Of a stretch of 64,000 nucleotides of DNA, positions 1 to 10,580 are shown one piece after another. The stretch's first letter is position 1. Each line of letters starts with the position of its first letter. Source of the stretch: Artemia franciscana (lineage: Eukaryota > Arthropoda > Branchiopoda > Anostraca > Artemiidae); the NCBI RefSeq assembly GCF_032884065.1, contig NC_088866.1, positions 53,328,068-53,392,067 of the forward strand, in the 5' to 3' direction. The notes below the pieces were generated by a model that worked only from the letters and a program-made list of their open reading frames with translations, searched no databases and was not told where the DNA came from. Made by a program: the position numbers and the translations under genes.

Positions 1-182
1 AGCCATGGTATTATCATACTAATCATGATTTAATTTCTACTTAAAAGGAACTATATATCTACCTAATGTGACAGACTGTTTGCACTGACGATAACTGATT
101 GATTGCATCACTCTAGTCCTGGCAATTGAAATTTCTCATTTTGTAAAACTTTCTTGGCACCACGCCGCTAAAAGACCTTACC

Positions 183-274
183 TTAGACCTTAGTTCCTCC
201 AGAGCCATTGGTGGCGCATAGGGCGTCGACAAAGCCTCTCCATTCGTCTCGAATTAGTGCTGCAGCGATGACGT
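183..274 (-). pseudogene. LINE ORF2 C-terminal end, downstream half (split by hAT insertion)
   Basis: Read on the minus strand, this is the last stretch of a non-LTR retrotransposon polyprotein, ending in a TAA at 185-183. The visible peptide continues from the piece at 7021-7140: IAAALIRDEWRGFVDALC here follows GRRKRGRPKNTLRRT and EWEDV there. Arg/Lys-rich motifs of this kind followed by a short W-rich helix are typical of LINE reverse transcriptase C-termini. The two halves are separated exactly by the hAT transposon, and taking it out with one copy of the 8-bp duplication leaves the reading frame open across the joint. It is only a C-terminal remnant, so no activity is expected. The LINE clade is not assigned. 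Confidence 0.6.
267..274. repeat. Left target site duplication GATGACGT of the hAT element
   Basis: The 8 bp GATGACGT directly precedes the left terminus at 275 and recurs exactly at 7021-7028, directly after the right terminus. Eight-base target duplications are the hallmark of the hAT superfamily. Confidence 0.85.
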
Positions 275-429
275 CAGTACTTCCACTTTTCGATTTCAAT
301 TTTCCCTATATTCATACCAATTTTCCCTAAAAGTCCTCGTGTTTAGGTCTGTTTTCTCCCTCTTTTTCTCCCTAGAAAAAAGGATATTTTGGTCTAGATT
401 TCTACATAATTTACATGGGATCCTTTCAT

Positions 430-552
430 TTCAGATAATGATAATATCTTTACTCTAACGAGAATAAATACAAAAGTTCAAACTGAGATCTTTTTACTTC
501 AGATAATGATAATATCTTTACACTAACGAGAATACATAAAAAAGTTCAAACA
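430..552. repeat. Tandem duplication, period 68 bp, at the 3' end of the transposase gene
   Basis: Two copies of a unit starting TTCAGATAATGATAATATC (at 430 and 498), containing CTAACGAGAATA and ending AAAGTTCAAAC. The second copy runs into the transposase stop codon at 546, so the duplication may affect the 3' untranslated region. Confidence 0.75.
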
Positions 553-2699
553 AGTGTCATCTCCAGCACTTCATGGTACGTAGCGTTTGCCTTCGTCTTG
601 AAGCCAGCGACAGCTTTCGGTATACTGACAGTTGATGAAGTTTTATCTTCATTTTTCAACCAGTAATTGACTCGGATCAGTGAATCTAGGGTGACATTTT
701 CGAGACTATTTCTCATGTCTGTTTTGATCAATTTTAGAAGGCTGAACAAACGTTCAGCTGGAACATTGCTAAAAGGTAACGAGAATATCAGTGAAATGCA
801 CTTCCGCAGTTCCGGGTACTTGATTTTGCCACTGCGAGTCTTCAGACCAAGTATTTTCTTCCAGTATTGTTCAACTGACAGGTCTTCAACTTGGGAATCT
901 CCCAAATGAAGCTCAGTGACATCAGTCATTGCCTGTGACCTCCATTCTACGTCCGTTTTCTGGAGGGAACACTTTTCTGTTAGAACAGGAAACCTCACAA
1001 ATAGTGGCCTTAGAGATCTTGGGTTCAAATTTCTTGCATTCCTTGGTTCAACTAAAGCCAAAATGTCATAAATTTCGTCTTCAAACTTGAACCGGTCTTT
1101 GATCTGCTTGATCAGGACTATATAGTAGTTTCGACACGACTGGTAAAAGAGATCAATGTTATCACTTGGCTCTTGAGCATCCTCGAGTTCTTGCATGGAA
1201 TCGGTTGCAGCTATTTCCACATATGTCTGGTTTAAAGCCAGGTACTTACTTGAAAGGTAAGGATCCAGTTCAGTAAACGAACCAACACTGCGAATATAGT
1301 CCAGTTGCATGAAGTTAGACGCAACATCATTCACAAGTTTGCTTACACTAAGCTTCAGAGAGTGAAGAAGTGGGAGTTCGGATTGAAAAACTGTATTGAA
1401 TTCGTTGGAGAGGCCAAGAGAGCAGTCCATGAATTCAAGGTATGGCTTTGTCAACTTGCTTTGTAATGTCGACAAGATAAGGTCATTTGTTGCAGTTGGG
1501 TCTTCAAACGTTGTTTCTACGAAATACTGAATAATAGCAACCCGTTGCTCAATAAGCCTCTTCACACAGGCCTGAAGGGATAACCAACGGATCTGTCCCG
1601 GAGCAAGAATTCGGTGTGCTTCGTATCGGAAGATTTTCTGAAATTCGGTGAACTTCTCTCGCCTGGAAGCGCTTCTGAAAAAGTGGGCATAGATATTTCG
1701 CGCCAAGTCTTCGAATGTCTTGGGAAGTGACAAGCATGCATATGACGAGCATAAGTGAATAAGATGGCATGAGCATTTTACATTCAAGATGTGTGGCACC
1801 ATGGCTTTCATAAGGGTTGAAGCGGATCTGTTGGCTCCAAACATGACGTTAGTTGTATCTGCACAAAATCCAACAATATTTTGCCAGGGAATCGAGTTTT
1901 CCTCAATGACTTGCTTGATGCGGTTAGTCAGGCCCTCAGCCGATCCATCATTACACTTAACCATATCCAATGCTTCGACATGAAGTTTTAGATCTTTCTC
2001 GCTAAAAAATAAAACCATGATAACTAGCTGTTTATCAATAGTACTATCAGTGGTTTCGTCAATTATCACAGAGACAAAAGTGGTTTTGAGCAACTCGACT
2101 AACTGCTTCTGTAGCACCAACGAAAAATTCTGTCGCAAAATATTTGTAGCTTTCTGTTTACCCAATGTGACCCCTGCCAGGGCCTGGTCTTTGGGAAATA
2201 ATTTTCTGAGGAGAGGAATCAAGCTGCCTGCAAGACGTAATGGCAGATTATATTCTGCCAAAAATATGCAGATCCGCTGTTCAATTTCTTTGGAATGACT
2301 GCCTACAGTCAGAAGTTTTTCAATGCTGCCAGACTTCGTCTCGATTTCACTGTTTGCTTTTATATGCTGCTTGGTCAGGGCATACTTCGTCAACTCTGAT
2401 TTCCCACAATACACATACTTCAAACAGAACTTACAGTATGGTACAGAAGTCTTTTTCTTTGACTTTTTTGACACTCTTTTCTCTATCCAATTTTTCTCTA
2501 TCCACTTTTCAACAAAATTTTGCTCGTATATTTTCTTTTGGGAATTCTGCCCTGAACCCTGCTTTTTTTGGAGGAGCACCAGGAGGTGAACTCCAGGAAC
2601 ATCAACATCTTCGTCATCCAGTCGTCTTTCGGGACTAGATCCAATTCTAAGACTATCTTCCTCTGAGTCTGTACACTGGCTTTCAGATGAACTTTGCAT
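546..2699 (-). CDS. hAT-superfamily transposase (ZBED/SCAND3-like)
   Basis: One open frame of about 717 residues from an ATG at 2699. The frame is open upstream to 2777, but that extension starts with GTG and crosses a probable splice acceptor, so the start at MQSSSE is preferred. Residues below count from this Met. Around 89-112 is a BED-like zinc finger (C-x2-C, later H). The RNase H-like catalytic core shows VIIDETTD near 211-218 and GFCADTTN near 277-284, the first two catalytic aspartates, followed by CSCHLIHL, the CxxH signature of hAT enzymes. The C-terminus (NVPAERLFSLL, about 60 residues from the end) is the hATC dimerisation domain. Length and domain order are those of a full transposase. 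The enzyme would bind the element ends and catalyse hairpin-type excision and insertion in the nucleus. No stop or frameshift is visible, so it could be active or recently so. A host-domesticated gene is unlikely because the flanking TIRs and target duplication are intact. Confidence 0.88.
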   Translation of the reverse strand: MQSSSESQCTDSEEDSLRIGSSPERRLDDEDVDVPGVHLLVLLQKKQGSGQNSQKKIYEQNFVEKWIEKNWIEKRVSKKSKKKTSVPYCKFCLKYVYCGKSELTKYALTKQHIKANSEIETKSGSIEKLLTVGSHSKEIEQRICIFLAEYNLPLRLAGSLIPLLRKLFPKDQALAGVTLGKQKATNILRQNFSLVLQKQLVELLKTTFVSVIIDETTDSTIDKQLVIMVLFFSEKDLKLHVEALDMVKCNDGSAEGLTNRIKQVIEENSIPWQNIVGFCADTTNVMFGANRSASTLMKAMVPHILNVKCSCHLIHLCSSYACLSLPKTFEDLARNIYAHFFRSASRREKFTEFQKIFRYEAHRILAPGQIRWLSLQACVKRLIEQRVAIIQYFVETTFEDPTATNDLILSTLQSKLTKPYLEFMDCSLGLSNEFNTVFQSELPLLHSLKLSVSKLVNDVASNFMQLDYIRSVGSFTELDPYLSSKYLALNQTYVEIAATDSMQELEDAQEPSDNIDLFYQSCRNYYIVLIKQIKDRFKFEDEIYDILALVEPRNARNLNPRSLRPLFVRFPVLTEKCSLQKTDVEWRSQAMTDVTELHLGDSQVEDLSVEQYWKKILGLKTRSGKIKYPELRKCISLIFSLPFSNVPAERLFSLLKLIKTDMRNSLENVTLDSLIRVNYWLKNEDKTSSTVSIPKAVAGFKTKANATYHEVLEMTLV

Positions 2700-2710
2700 G
2701 TCAATGATCT

Positions 2711-2722
2711 CTAGAAAAAGTG
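2711..2722 (-). promoter_or_regulatory. Probable 3' splice site upstream of the transposase ATG
   Basis: On the minus strand the sequence reads ACTTTTTCTAG and is followed after 11 nt by the ATG at 2699. A pyrimidine tract ending in TAG suggests that a 5' untranslated exon lies further into the element. Confidence 0.45.
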
Positions 2723-2779
2723 TTTTATTAGCGATCAAAACTAGTCTATTTCTATAATTACTTGTAAAAGGGTACACAA

Positions 2780-4243
2780 TAATTAGATCATGCTAAACTA
2801 TGCTCATGGGCATATCCTCAATTAACTTAAATTACCCCATGTATAATTTAAGTTTGCAGTATGGAGTACGGATGGACCAAAAATTTGCAATAGTTGTATT
2901 GCACTTTTTTGCAAAAATCAAAACGAAGTATGCCTAGCTTGATAAATGATAATTAATTATTTACTATGTTGTTTGTTGGTTGGTTTAGAAAATGGTTAAC
3001 CTTTACTACTGCACGCCAGCAAAAACGTAGGTTTTTTCATTAGTGCAGTAGATGTAAATAGTAAAGAGTTAAATTGTCTTTATTAATAAAGTAAGTATCA
3101 AAGTAAAGTATCTTCAGATTTGGAACACCACTTTATATGGAAAAAGAAATTTGTGACCCACTTCTTCACTAGAAGATCTTTGCTTTGATGTCTTCTAACC
3201 TAGCAGGGACCAACCCAAGCAAAAACAACAAAAAAGAAGTTTCTCTGTAAACCTAACTTAACAAAATACTTTAATTTGCTACTTTCATATTGCTGCAGTC
3301 CAAGGCAAAACAGTAGATTTTACATTATTCCAAATGGCAAGTGGCAGGCAAGTGGACATGAACAAAAGACTAGACTAAATATTATTGTGTGAATCATTAG
3401 ATTAAAAATAAGGGTACTCACAGCTAGTTTTAACAGAATGCAGAGTCCTTTATAGACAGTATGGATTGCAACTTTTCTGCAAAAAAGCCACAGTTTGCAC
3501 CAACACCAGCTTCTATCCCTAAATTTTGACACAGAAGCCACAGTCTGCACATGTTGTATAGGAGGATGACCTTAGGTCAGTGTCTTTCAGGACCGTACTT
3601 GGTAGAAATAAGTCTTTCAACTTCCGTAAATGTCTTGTATACTTTCTTCTATGCTCAGATTGTAGCTGGGGCCTTGTTTTTCTTAACTAAGCAATGGAGA
3701 GTGCCATTTTGTGTCAGGATGAAACATCAATGCCTGCCAATTATCAAGTCAAAAACTGTTCTTTCATGGTTCAAATCATATTTTCTTACTTCATAATTAA
3801 ATTTAAGCCCTTCTGACCTGTTTAAAATTGATATAGTTACAAAATCAATTTAAATATTCATTTTTTAAGTAGCAGAATTGCTTTTTCTTTTTTACTCCTA
3901 AAGAGGTCAGATGTCATGGACTGTACAATCATAGAAGGGAATGTATAAAACTGAAAGAAAATTTTAGAATTGAAAAATTATAGTTTCTGACCTTTCACCC
4001 ATCGACCTAAGGTCACCTCCATGGGCAGCTGGTGCTGCCCAGGCTCCCGGCTATGGCAGCTGGTGCTTTATTTAGATAGTCCTCTGTGGATTTGCAGATA
4101 GATGACCACGGGAAAAAGAGGTCACCAGCAGATTGAAAGAATCCCTAATGCTAAGTGCATAGTCCGCATGCTCCTATTCTACAATTGCTGCCTAACCAAT
4201 ACGCTTTATGTTGGGCAGTTTACACCCAATCAAAGGCATTGCT
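2780..4243. other. Non-coding interior of the hAT element
   Basis: AT-rich. I see no coding frame worth reporting. Around 4020-4075 the string GCAGCTGGTGCT occurs twice, 39 bp apart, a minor local duplication. Upstream exons of the transposase transcript may lie here. Confidence 0.4.
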
Positions 4244-4614
4244 TAAAAATAAACTAAATACTAGGCTACCTAAACTAAATTACTAAATACCTAATGAATG
4301 AAAATCCAAGGGATTAAAGTCGTCCCTTCCTAATGAATGTTATTCCACGCTTTAGCTTTTTTTTTAAATTTCGCGCTGATCTTTGTAATATAAGCCAGTG
4401 TTGCAACATAAGTATTTTCAAGAAGACTGACCATAATCTCCAATCTATAAGAATTTGTCAGCCTTCGTTTGAAAAATTCGAATTCTCCCTGAAGATCCCT
4501 AAAAACCCCTACTTTACCCCAGATTTCCCTAAATCCCAAGATACAAAATAAGTGACCCTAAAAGAAGTGATTTTCACCTAAAATAGGGTAATCTCCCTAG
4601 AAGTGTAAACCTGT
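4244..4614. repeat. Internal copy of the hAT right terminus
   Basis: About 370 bp that nearly matches 6649-7020, starting TAAAAATAAACTAAATAC and ending AGAAGTGTAAACCTG, a decayed version of the outer AGAAGTGGAAGCCCTG. The 8 bp after it (TCCTTACT) do not match the target duplication, so the outer end is the one used in this insertion. Confidence 0.8.
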
Positions 4615-5814
4615 CCTTACTACAGTTGGTTAACACGAGCTGTTTGATAAGAAAAGACACTTATTGACGATTGCATTTTAGCTGACTCCTGACATCAGAG
4701 TTACCATCAACCAGGCTTGTCAGCTTTTCAAAAATTATGTTTGTATATGAAAGGGGCTGCTTCCTCACCAACACGATTATTGCAAAATTTATATTACAAT
4801 TTTTGTTCAAAAGTCTTCTAAATTTAAAACAATGTACGAACAAAGTAATAACTTAAAAATATATTTTAAAAAGTCTATGAAATATTCTTATTGTTCATAA
4901 AATGTTTATCACATTATAATATGTAACAATTCAGCCTCAAAGGGATTTTAAACATATAAATACATGTAATAGACATTTTAAAATAAAAATTGAAGAGTCT
5001 CAACATGCACACAGCTGCTACCTGACCATCTAATTTATTATAAAGAAACCAGTTCTCTTTGTAGTATTCATTCCTTTTAAGTATAATCCTCTGTACCAGA
5101 TATTTTGATGAAACTGAATTAAAAGTATAAAATTAATATTACCCTTGTTCGTCGTGTTTAGTATGATTTTCCGGTAATTTTTCCTAAATATATTCTCCTC
5201 TACAAGTGAAGGAAAAACTCTATTAAACTAGAAATGAATGAAAAAATAATGTTGAACATTGTTGCCATAGCCAAAATTTAAGTAAATTTGGATTAGGGGA
5301 TTTCCTTCATGGTCCCGCACATGTAATTTCAAACAACCTCGAATCACAATAGAAATGTTACACTCTGGTATTGGCGAAATGTTTTTTTTTCTAGGGGTTG
5401 ATAGACCCTCCCAGGGTGAAATATTAATTTATATCTTTTAACGATCAACATCTAGTAGCATAAAGCACTTCCATGTGATAATCTTCGATTGGTCGTAAGT
5501 AAGAACAGACAAAATCAGATGCAACATGCAATTATTTATGAACTGCGGGTAGGACGATTCTTAATGGGTGTGGTAAAAAGGGTCTTACTTTTGCCTCTCA
5601 GTAATACTAATTCACTATTCTTATTTCATTTTCCTTTCACTAAGATTAGACTTCTGTACCTTTGTGTTATGTGTATCTATAAAGCCTCTGTTTTATATGG
5701 ATAATCTGCATGGTTATGGGCCCTCACCTTTTGTACAGCGTCAATCACTAATCAAACGGTGTCTAAAGGTACATCTGCAGGATATTTTGACTCTTTATTA
5801 TATTAACTTTTATT

Positions 5815-6640
5815 TCAGCTGAAATTAAGAAGTAACATTGAAACTTAAAACGAATACAAGCTATTCCATACAAAAAAGAGACTTCCCCTCCCTCAACCCT
5901 TTTACTCGTTACGCTAAAGTCTTTTAGTGCTTCAAAAAAAGCTTCTTGCTCCAGTTAAACGGCCTCTGTGTTTCGTTTGTCGTTCTTAAAGAATTGGGAC
6001 GAAAAGTCAAACATCCAATCAAAATTTTGAGATAGCCATTTTGATCAACTTAGTTGATAGTTCCGGAAATTATGTCTTTGGGTATGACAACCCCCCTCCC
6101 CCATCCTTCAGGACAAGGGTTGTAAGTTATGCTTTAGGGGCATATAAGATTTTCTATAGAAAATGTTGTCGTAGAAACTTCAAAAAGGGCTCATTCGATT
6201 GGAAATTGAGAGGACTAATGCCTTTTTTATTAGTCGAAAGTGATCGGAGAACAAATGCCTCCCCTCCCCACCATGCCTATCATTTCCTAAAACACTTCTA
6301 ATCAGGATTTTGAGATAGCCATTTTGTTCAACGTAGTTGAAAGTTCTGGAAACTATATATTTGAGCATGACAAATCCCCCCATCCCTCGGGGCAAGGGTT
6401 GTAAGCTATGCCCTAGGAGAATATAAGGTTTTTGTAGAAAGCGTGGTCATATAAGGTTCGGAGGGGGCTCATTGGTAATCTTAAGCTCTAGTGCCCTTTT
6501 TAAGATTCAAAGTGACGCGTCGTATTGTTCCAAAATGCATCTAATAATAGCCCTCCAGCCCCCAGGGTAGGGGTTGTAAGTTATGCTCTGAAGGAATATA
6601 TGGTGTTTATAGAAAGCATGGTCATATAAAGTTCGGAGGG
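5815..6640 (+). repeat. Degenerate relative of the composite hairpin repeat, internally triplicated
   Basis: 5820-5935 resembles the hairpin arm (CATTGAAACTTAAAACGAAT, then TTACGCTAAAGTC). From 6018 a unit beginning TCAAAATTTTGAGATAGCC and containing GGGTTGTAAGTTATG recurs near 6300 and again partially near 6550. The same unit occurs in the larger copies, for example 9340-9450. The segment lies between the two hAT right-end copies. Confidence 0.6.
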
Positions 6641-6648
6641 TCCTTTGC

Positions 6649-7020
6649 TAAAAATAAACTAAATACTAAGCTACCTAAACTAAATTACTAAATACCTAAT
6701 GAATAAAAATCCAAGGGATTAAAGTCGTCCCTTCCTAATGAATGTCATTCCACGCTTTAGCTTTTTTTTTTAAATTTTGCGCTGATCTTTGTAATATAAG
6801 CCAGTGTTGCGACATAAGTTTTTTCAAGAAGACTGACCATAATCTCCAATCTATAAGAATTTGTCAGCCTTCGTTTGAAAAATTCGAATTCTCCCTGAAG
6901 ATCCCTAAAAACCCTTACTTTACCCCAGATTTCCCTAAATCCCTAGATTCAAAATAAGTGTCCCTAAAAGAAGTGATTTTCCCCTAAAACAGGGTAATCT
7001 CCCTAGAAGTGGAAGCCCTG
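6649..7020. repeat. Functional right terminus of the hAT element
   Basis: Outer copy of the ~370-bp terminal segment, ending AAGTGGAAGCCCTG at 7020, immediately followed by the target duplication GATGACGT at 7021-7028. Confidence 0.8.
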
Positions 7021-7140
7021 GATGACGTCTTCCCATTCAGGTATTAGTGAGGTGCCGGCCGTCCTCAGATCTCGGTCATGTGTTCGTCTCAATGTATTTT
7101 TGGGGCGGCCTCTCTTTCTTCTACCGTCTGGCTTCTATTC
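7021..7140 (-). pseudogene. LINE ORF2 C-terminal region, upstream half (split by hAT insertion)
   Basis: Minus-strand reading gives GRRKRGRPKNTLRRT, then LIPEWEDV, running into the target duplication. It continues in frame at 274 with the rest of the LINE C-terminus. The left limit of similarity near 7140 is uncertain. Confidence 0.55.
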
Positions 7141-7144
7141 ATAG

Positions 7145-8155
7145 GTTGTTCGAGGAAGGCGGCTCTCTTCCATACGAAGAACGTGCGTATTTCTGCATTT
7201 CGCTAAAAGACATAACCAATATTCACTATGCCCGTTATTTTCCCGTTAGAATTGTTTCTTTTAAACTTTCCTTGAAAGAGTCACTAGACAATTTTTTACG
7301 GATAACCTCTCCAGGTAGATATTCCAAAAGGAGGTCCAATCTTACAAAGTTGTTCTTTAAGTACTTATTGAACGGCGCCTCTTGTTGCAGATGATCTGAT
7401 TGTACCACGTTTTGACTTATTTGCCACATCATCCTGACAAAAGGTGCTTAAAGTCGAGATTGCTCGTCGGAAGGAGGGTGGTGAGGAGAGCGGAAGGAGG
7501 GTAGGGAACACCCATTGCTGCCGCATTAAATGTTTATAAAATCATGGGTACAACTTTTAACGAGGTTCAAAGTGATTTTTAGGAAGACGCCCATAGATGC
7601 TTCTTAGTTACATCCTCTACTTCAAGGTTTTCCTTACCAATAACCAAGGCTCTATCCAGGAATTTTTGTCAAGGGGTAGGTTACCAAAAACATAGCAAAA
7701 TGCAACAAATAGTTTTTAGTCATACTTTTGCTACTTTTATACTAATGGGAAACATTTTTTGGAAGGGGTGGTGGGCTCAAACCTGATGCCCATCCTTTGT
7801 ATAAGGCCCCGCCAATACTGCTCAAGATGTTAATCATGGCAGAATTATTTTTTTAGAAATTAAATGACTAAGAGTTCTTTCCCTGTTTGGCTTTATAAAT
7901 TGGTAATAGATCAAAAATTAAGTGTGTTATGCTGATACTAAGCACGAATTTATGCACAGTTAGAAGTAATTTAAAACACTTTATAATATTTTAAAACAGA
8001 AATGTTGTAAAACCAATATTATGTTTAAGATTTTGATATACTGGGGAGTTCTGAAATACCTTGTTTTGGATTCAAAGTATATTCCTCGAAAAAGATTAAA
8101 ATATATTTTTATTTCAACATTACAGATAGACAGATTGATGATAGATCCTATGTTC
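7145..8155. other. No recognisable feature
   Basis: Mixed sequence with one 115-codon plus-strand frame at 7047-7394 that begins inside the LINE remnant. I see no splice-supported exon or family motif in it. Confidence 0.3.
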
Positions 8156-8159
8156 ATAG

Positions 8160-8405
8160 TTATGGTTCTAGCCTATCTTGCAACCGGGGAAAAATCTTGA
8201 GCTTCCTCTGGCTCCGACAAAATTCTTAGTCCAAATATCAACAATTTTTTTCATTAGCAAAATTGTTTTTATTTATTAATCAATAAATGATTTATTTAAT
8301 TAATTAATTAATAATTTATTATTTATTTTCATTTATTAACTACGTCCTCTACTTTATTGTTTAGATGATTGCGCCCGGGGCAAGTGCTCCCACTGTTCCT
8401 CCCCT
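8160..8405 (-). repeat. AT-rich dispersed repeat, family 2
   Basis: Read on the minus strand, this matches the plus-strand copy at 23650-24090: shared marks are GGCACTTGCC-like, AATAAAGTAGAGG, a run of TAAT repeats and TGCAAGATAGGC. The 3' part is also seen at 10441-10580. Confidence 0.6.
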
Positions 8406-8812
8406 CTAACTGCCTCTGTTTATTCATGCTCATTTCAGGGTGTGGTCATTCTAACAATCTAATTTATTTCTAGATTCAAAAAGCTCAATTTGACCTTAAG
8501 ATATTTTTTTTCATTAATACAGTTATAAAGCCTCGATATATACGATATACTAGGAAGTTGACAACGCCCAATGAAGTCAAATCAAAATTACATTCATGCC
8601 TCATGACTAAACTTTATCCGGAAACTATTAAATGAAAAATATTCTTTGCATTTCCTAACCTTTAATTACGGATATATTGAAGTTGTTTTGTTTGAAGTGT
8701 TCCAAAAATTGCTTTTCGGGCATCATAACTAGTTTCCTGGTTACTAGCCTTGAGGGGCGTAAATATTCTAATAAATAATTTAACGGCTCTAATCATTCGG
8801 AAATTTTATTTT

Positions 8813-10440
8813 TATCAAACAGTGGTGACGAACTGTAGTAAGGAGCAACCCGGCTCAATAGTAACCAAAACTCTAAAAATCGGGATTTTTTATACCAATA
8901 GATACATAAAACGAATCTAATTTTTATGCTGATTTTAAATATATAAGTTTTATTAAATTTAGTCTTACCCATCAAAAGTTACGAGCCTGAGAAAATTTGC
9001 CTTATTTTGGAAAATAGGGAAAAACGCCCCTTAAACGTTATACCATCTTGACAAAATCACACCATCACATTCAGCGTATTAGAGAACCCCACTGTGGAAG
9101 TTTCAAACGCCTTAATACAAAAATGTGGAATTTTGTATATTTTGCCAGAAGATCGATCACTGGTGCGTGTTTATGTTTTTTTCCCAGGGGTGATTGTATT
9201 GACCTAGTGGTCCTAGAATATCGTGAAAGGGCTTATTCTAACGGAAATTAAAAGTTCTAGTGCTCTTTTTAAGTGACAAAAAAATGGAGGGCACCTAGAC
9301 CCCCTCCCACGCTCATTTTTCCCCAAAGCCACCACATCAAGATTTTGAGGTAGCCATTATGTTTATCATAGTCGAAATACCTAATAACCGTGTCTTTCGG
9401 GATGACTTACTGCCCCACAGTCCCCGGGGTAGGGGCTGCAAGTCACAAACTTTGATCATTGTTTAGATATAGAAATGGTTATTGGGAAGTGTACAGACGT
9501 TTTCAGGGTGATTTTGTATGATTGGGGGTAGGAGTGTCGAGGAGAGGGGGTTACGTGGGATGATCTTTTCATGGATAATTTATCATGGGGGAAGAGAAAC
9601 TCCATGAAGGGGGCGCAGGATTTTCTAGCATTCTAAAAAAAGGAAAAATAAATATGAAAAAGTATTTTTAACTGGATGTAAGGAGCAGCATTAAAACTTA
9701 AAACGAACAGAAATTATTACGTTTTTTTTAATTTCCACTATTTATTCTACGACCTTTATGATTCAGGGGTCATTCTTAAAGAATTGGGATAAAATTTAAG
9801 CTTTAGTGTAAAGAGCAAGGTATTGACAAGGGGGCGAACCCTCTCATATACGTAATAAAAATTTCCGTCTATAGAAGCTCCTTACGTAAGTTAATTAGTA
9901 AGTTACGTATATTTATTACTGATAAAAACGTTCGTAAAAAAATTAAAAGTTTTAGTTGCCTTTTTAAGTAACCGAAAAATTGGAGGGCAAAAAGGCCTCC
10001 TATCCCACCCCTTTTTTTATCAAAATCGTCTGATCAAAAGTATGAGAAAGCCATTTAGCCACAAAAAAAAATTATATGTAAATTTCATTTTAATTATTCA
10101 TGTGCGGAGAGCTAAAAAAACATGCATTCATTCAAAACGTTCAGAAACTAAATAAAAGAGTTTTTTTTAACTGCAAGTAAGGAGCGACATTAAAACTTAA
10201 AACAAACAGAAATTATTCCGTATATAAAAGGGGTTGTCACCTCCTCAACGCCTCGCTCTTTACGCTGAAGTTTTTTTTATTGTTTTAAAAAGTAAAGTTA
10301 TGAGAAAGGGTAAATTTTAGTGTTAAGGTTGGGGCGTTTAGGAGGGAACATCCCCTTTCATATACGGAGTAATTTCTGTTCGTTTTAAGTTTTAATGACG
10401 CTCCTTACTTTCAGTTGATCTTTTTTTTGTTTAATTAAAA
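8813..10440 (+). repeat. Composite hairpin-ended repeat, copy A (~1.6 kb)
   Basis: Starts TATCAAACAG next to a short palindrome (copy C has the intact form CAGTTCGT-GGTA-ACGAACTG). It contains three successive modules each introduced by GTAAGGAGC: one with CCCGGCTC, then two with CATTAAAACTTAAAACGAA. It ends in a long hairpin. The same order is seen in copies at 33286-34884 and, inverted, 53452-55066; other copies are partial. No protein is encoded. It behaves as a non-autonomous mobile element; a Helitron-like origin is possible but not shown. Confidence 0.75.
10155..10432. repeat. Terminal hairpin of composite repeat copy A
   Basis: The left arm (AACTGCAAGTAAGGAGCGAC, then CGTATATAAAAGGGG and CTCAACGCCTCGCTC) is answered by an inverted right arm (GGGGCGTT, CCCCTTTCATATACGG, GTCGTTTTAAG-like, GCTCCTTACTTTCAGTT). 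Arms are over 100 bp with a loop of roughly 40 bp. Confidence 0.8.
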
Positions 10441-10580
10441 TAGAGGCGGAAACTTAATTAATAAATGATAATTTTGTTAAAATTTGACCTGAAAAGGTTT
10501 GGAAGACAAGGGAGGGGGAATCAAGATTTGTACTAGGCTCAAGACAGGCCAGGACCACCACTATTTGTCTTAGTCACACA
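10441..10580 (+). repeat. 3' part of AT-rich dispersed repeat, family 2
   Basis: TTAATAAATGATAATTTTG followed by a tract ending in AAGACAGGCCAG matches the end of the copy at 23650-24090 (AATAAATGAAAATTTTG, then AAGATAGGCCAG). It abuts composite copy A. Confidence 0.5.

Larger units (their letters stand above)
275..7020 (-). mobile_element. Full-length hAT DNA transposon (6746 bp)
   Basis: The left end begins CAGTACTTCCACTT and the right end, read inward, begins CAGGGCTTCCACTT: inverted repeats matching at 12 of 14 positions. Both ends are flanked by GATGACGT. The element carries an uninterrupted transposase frame on the minus strand near its left end (546-2699), followed by about 4 kb without recognisable coding sequence. 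The right end is present twice, at 4244-4614 and 6649-7020, so the element may have grown from a ~4.3-kb form. It sits inside a LINE coding remnant, and the empty site can be read from the flanks. Superfamily is firm; the family name is unknown. Confidence 0.85.

Noticed and set aside
667-909. Plus-strand frames under the transposase gene (also 1789-1983, 2017-2298, 2240-2638)
   Set aside because: Antisense shadows of the long minus-strand transposase frame, with no motifs of their own.
7047-7394. 115-codon plus-strand frame
   Set aside because: Begins antisense to the LINE remnant and shows no domain or splice context.
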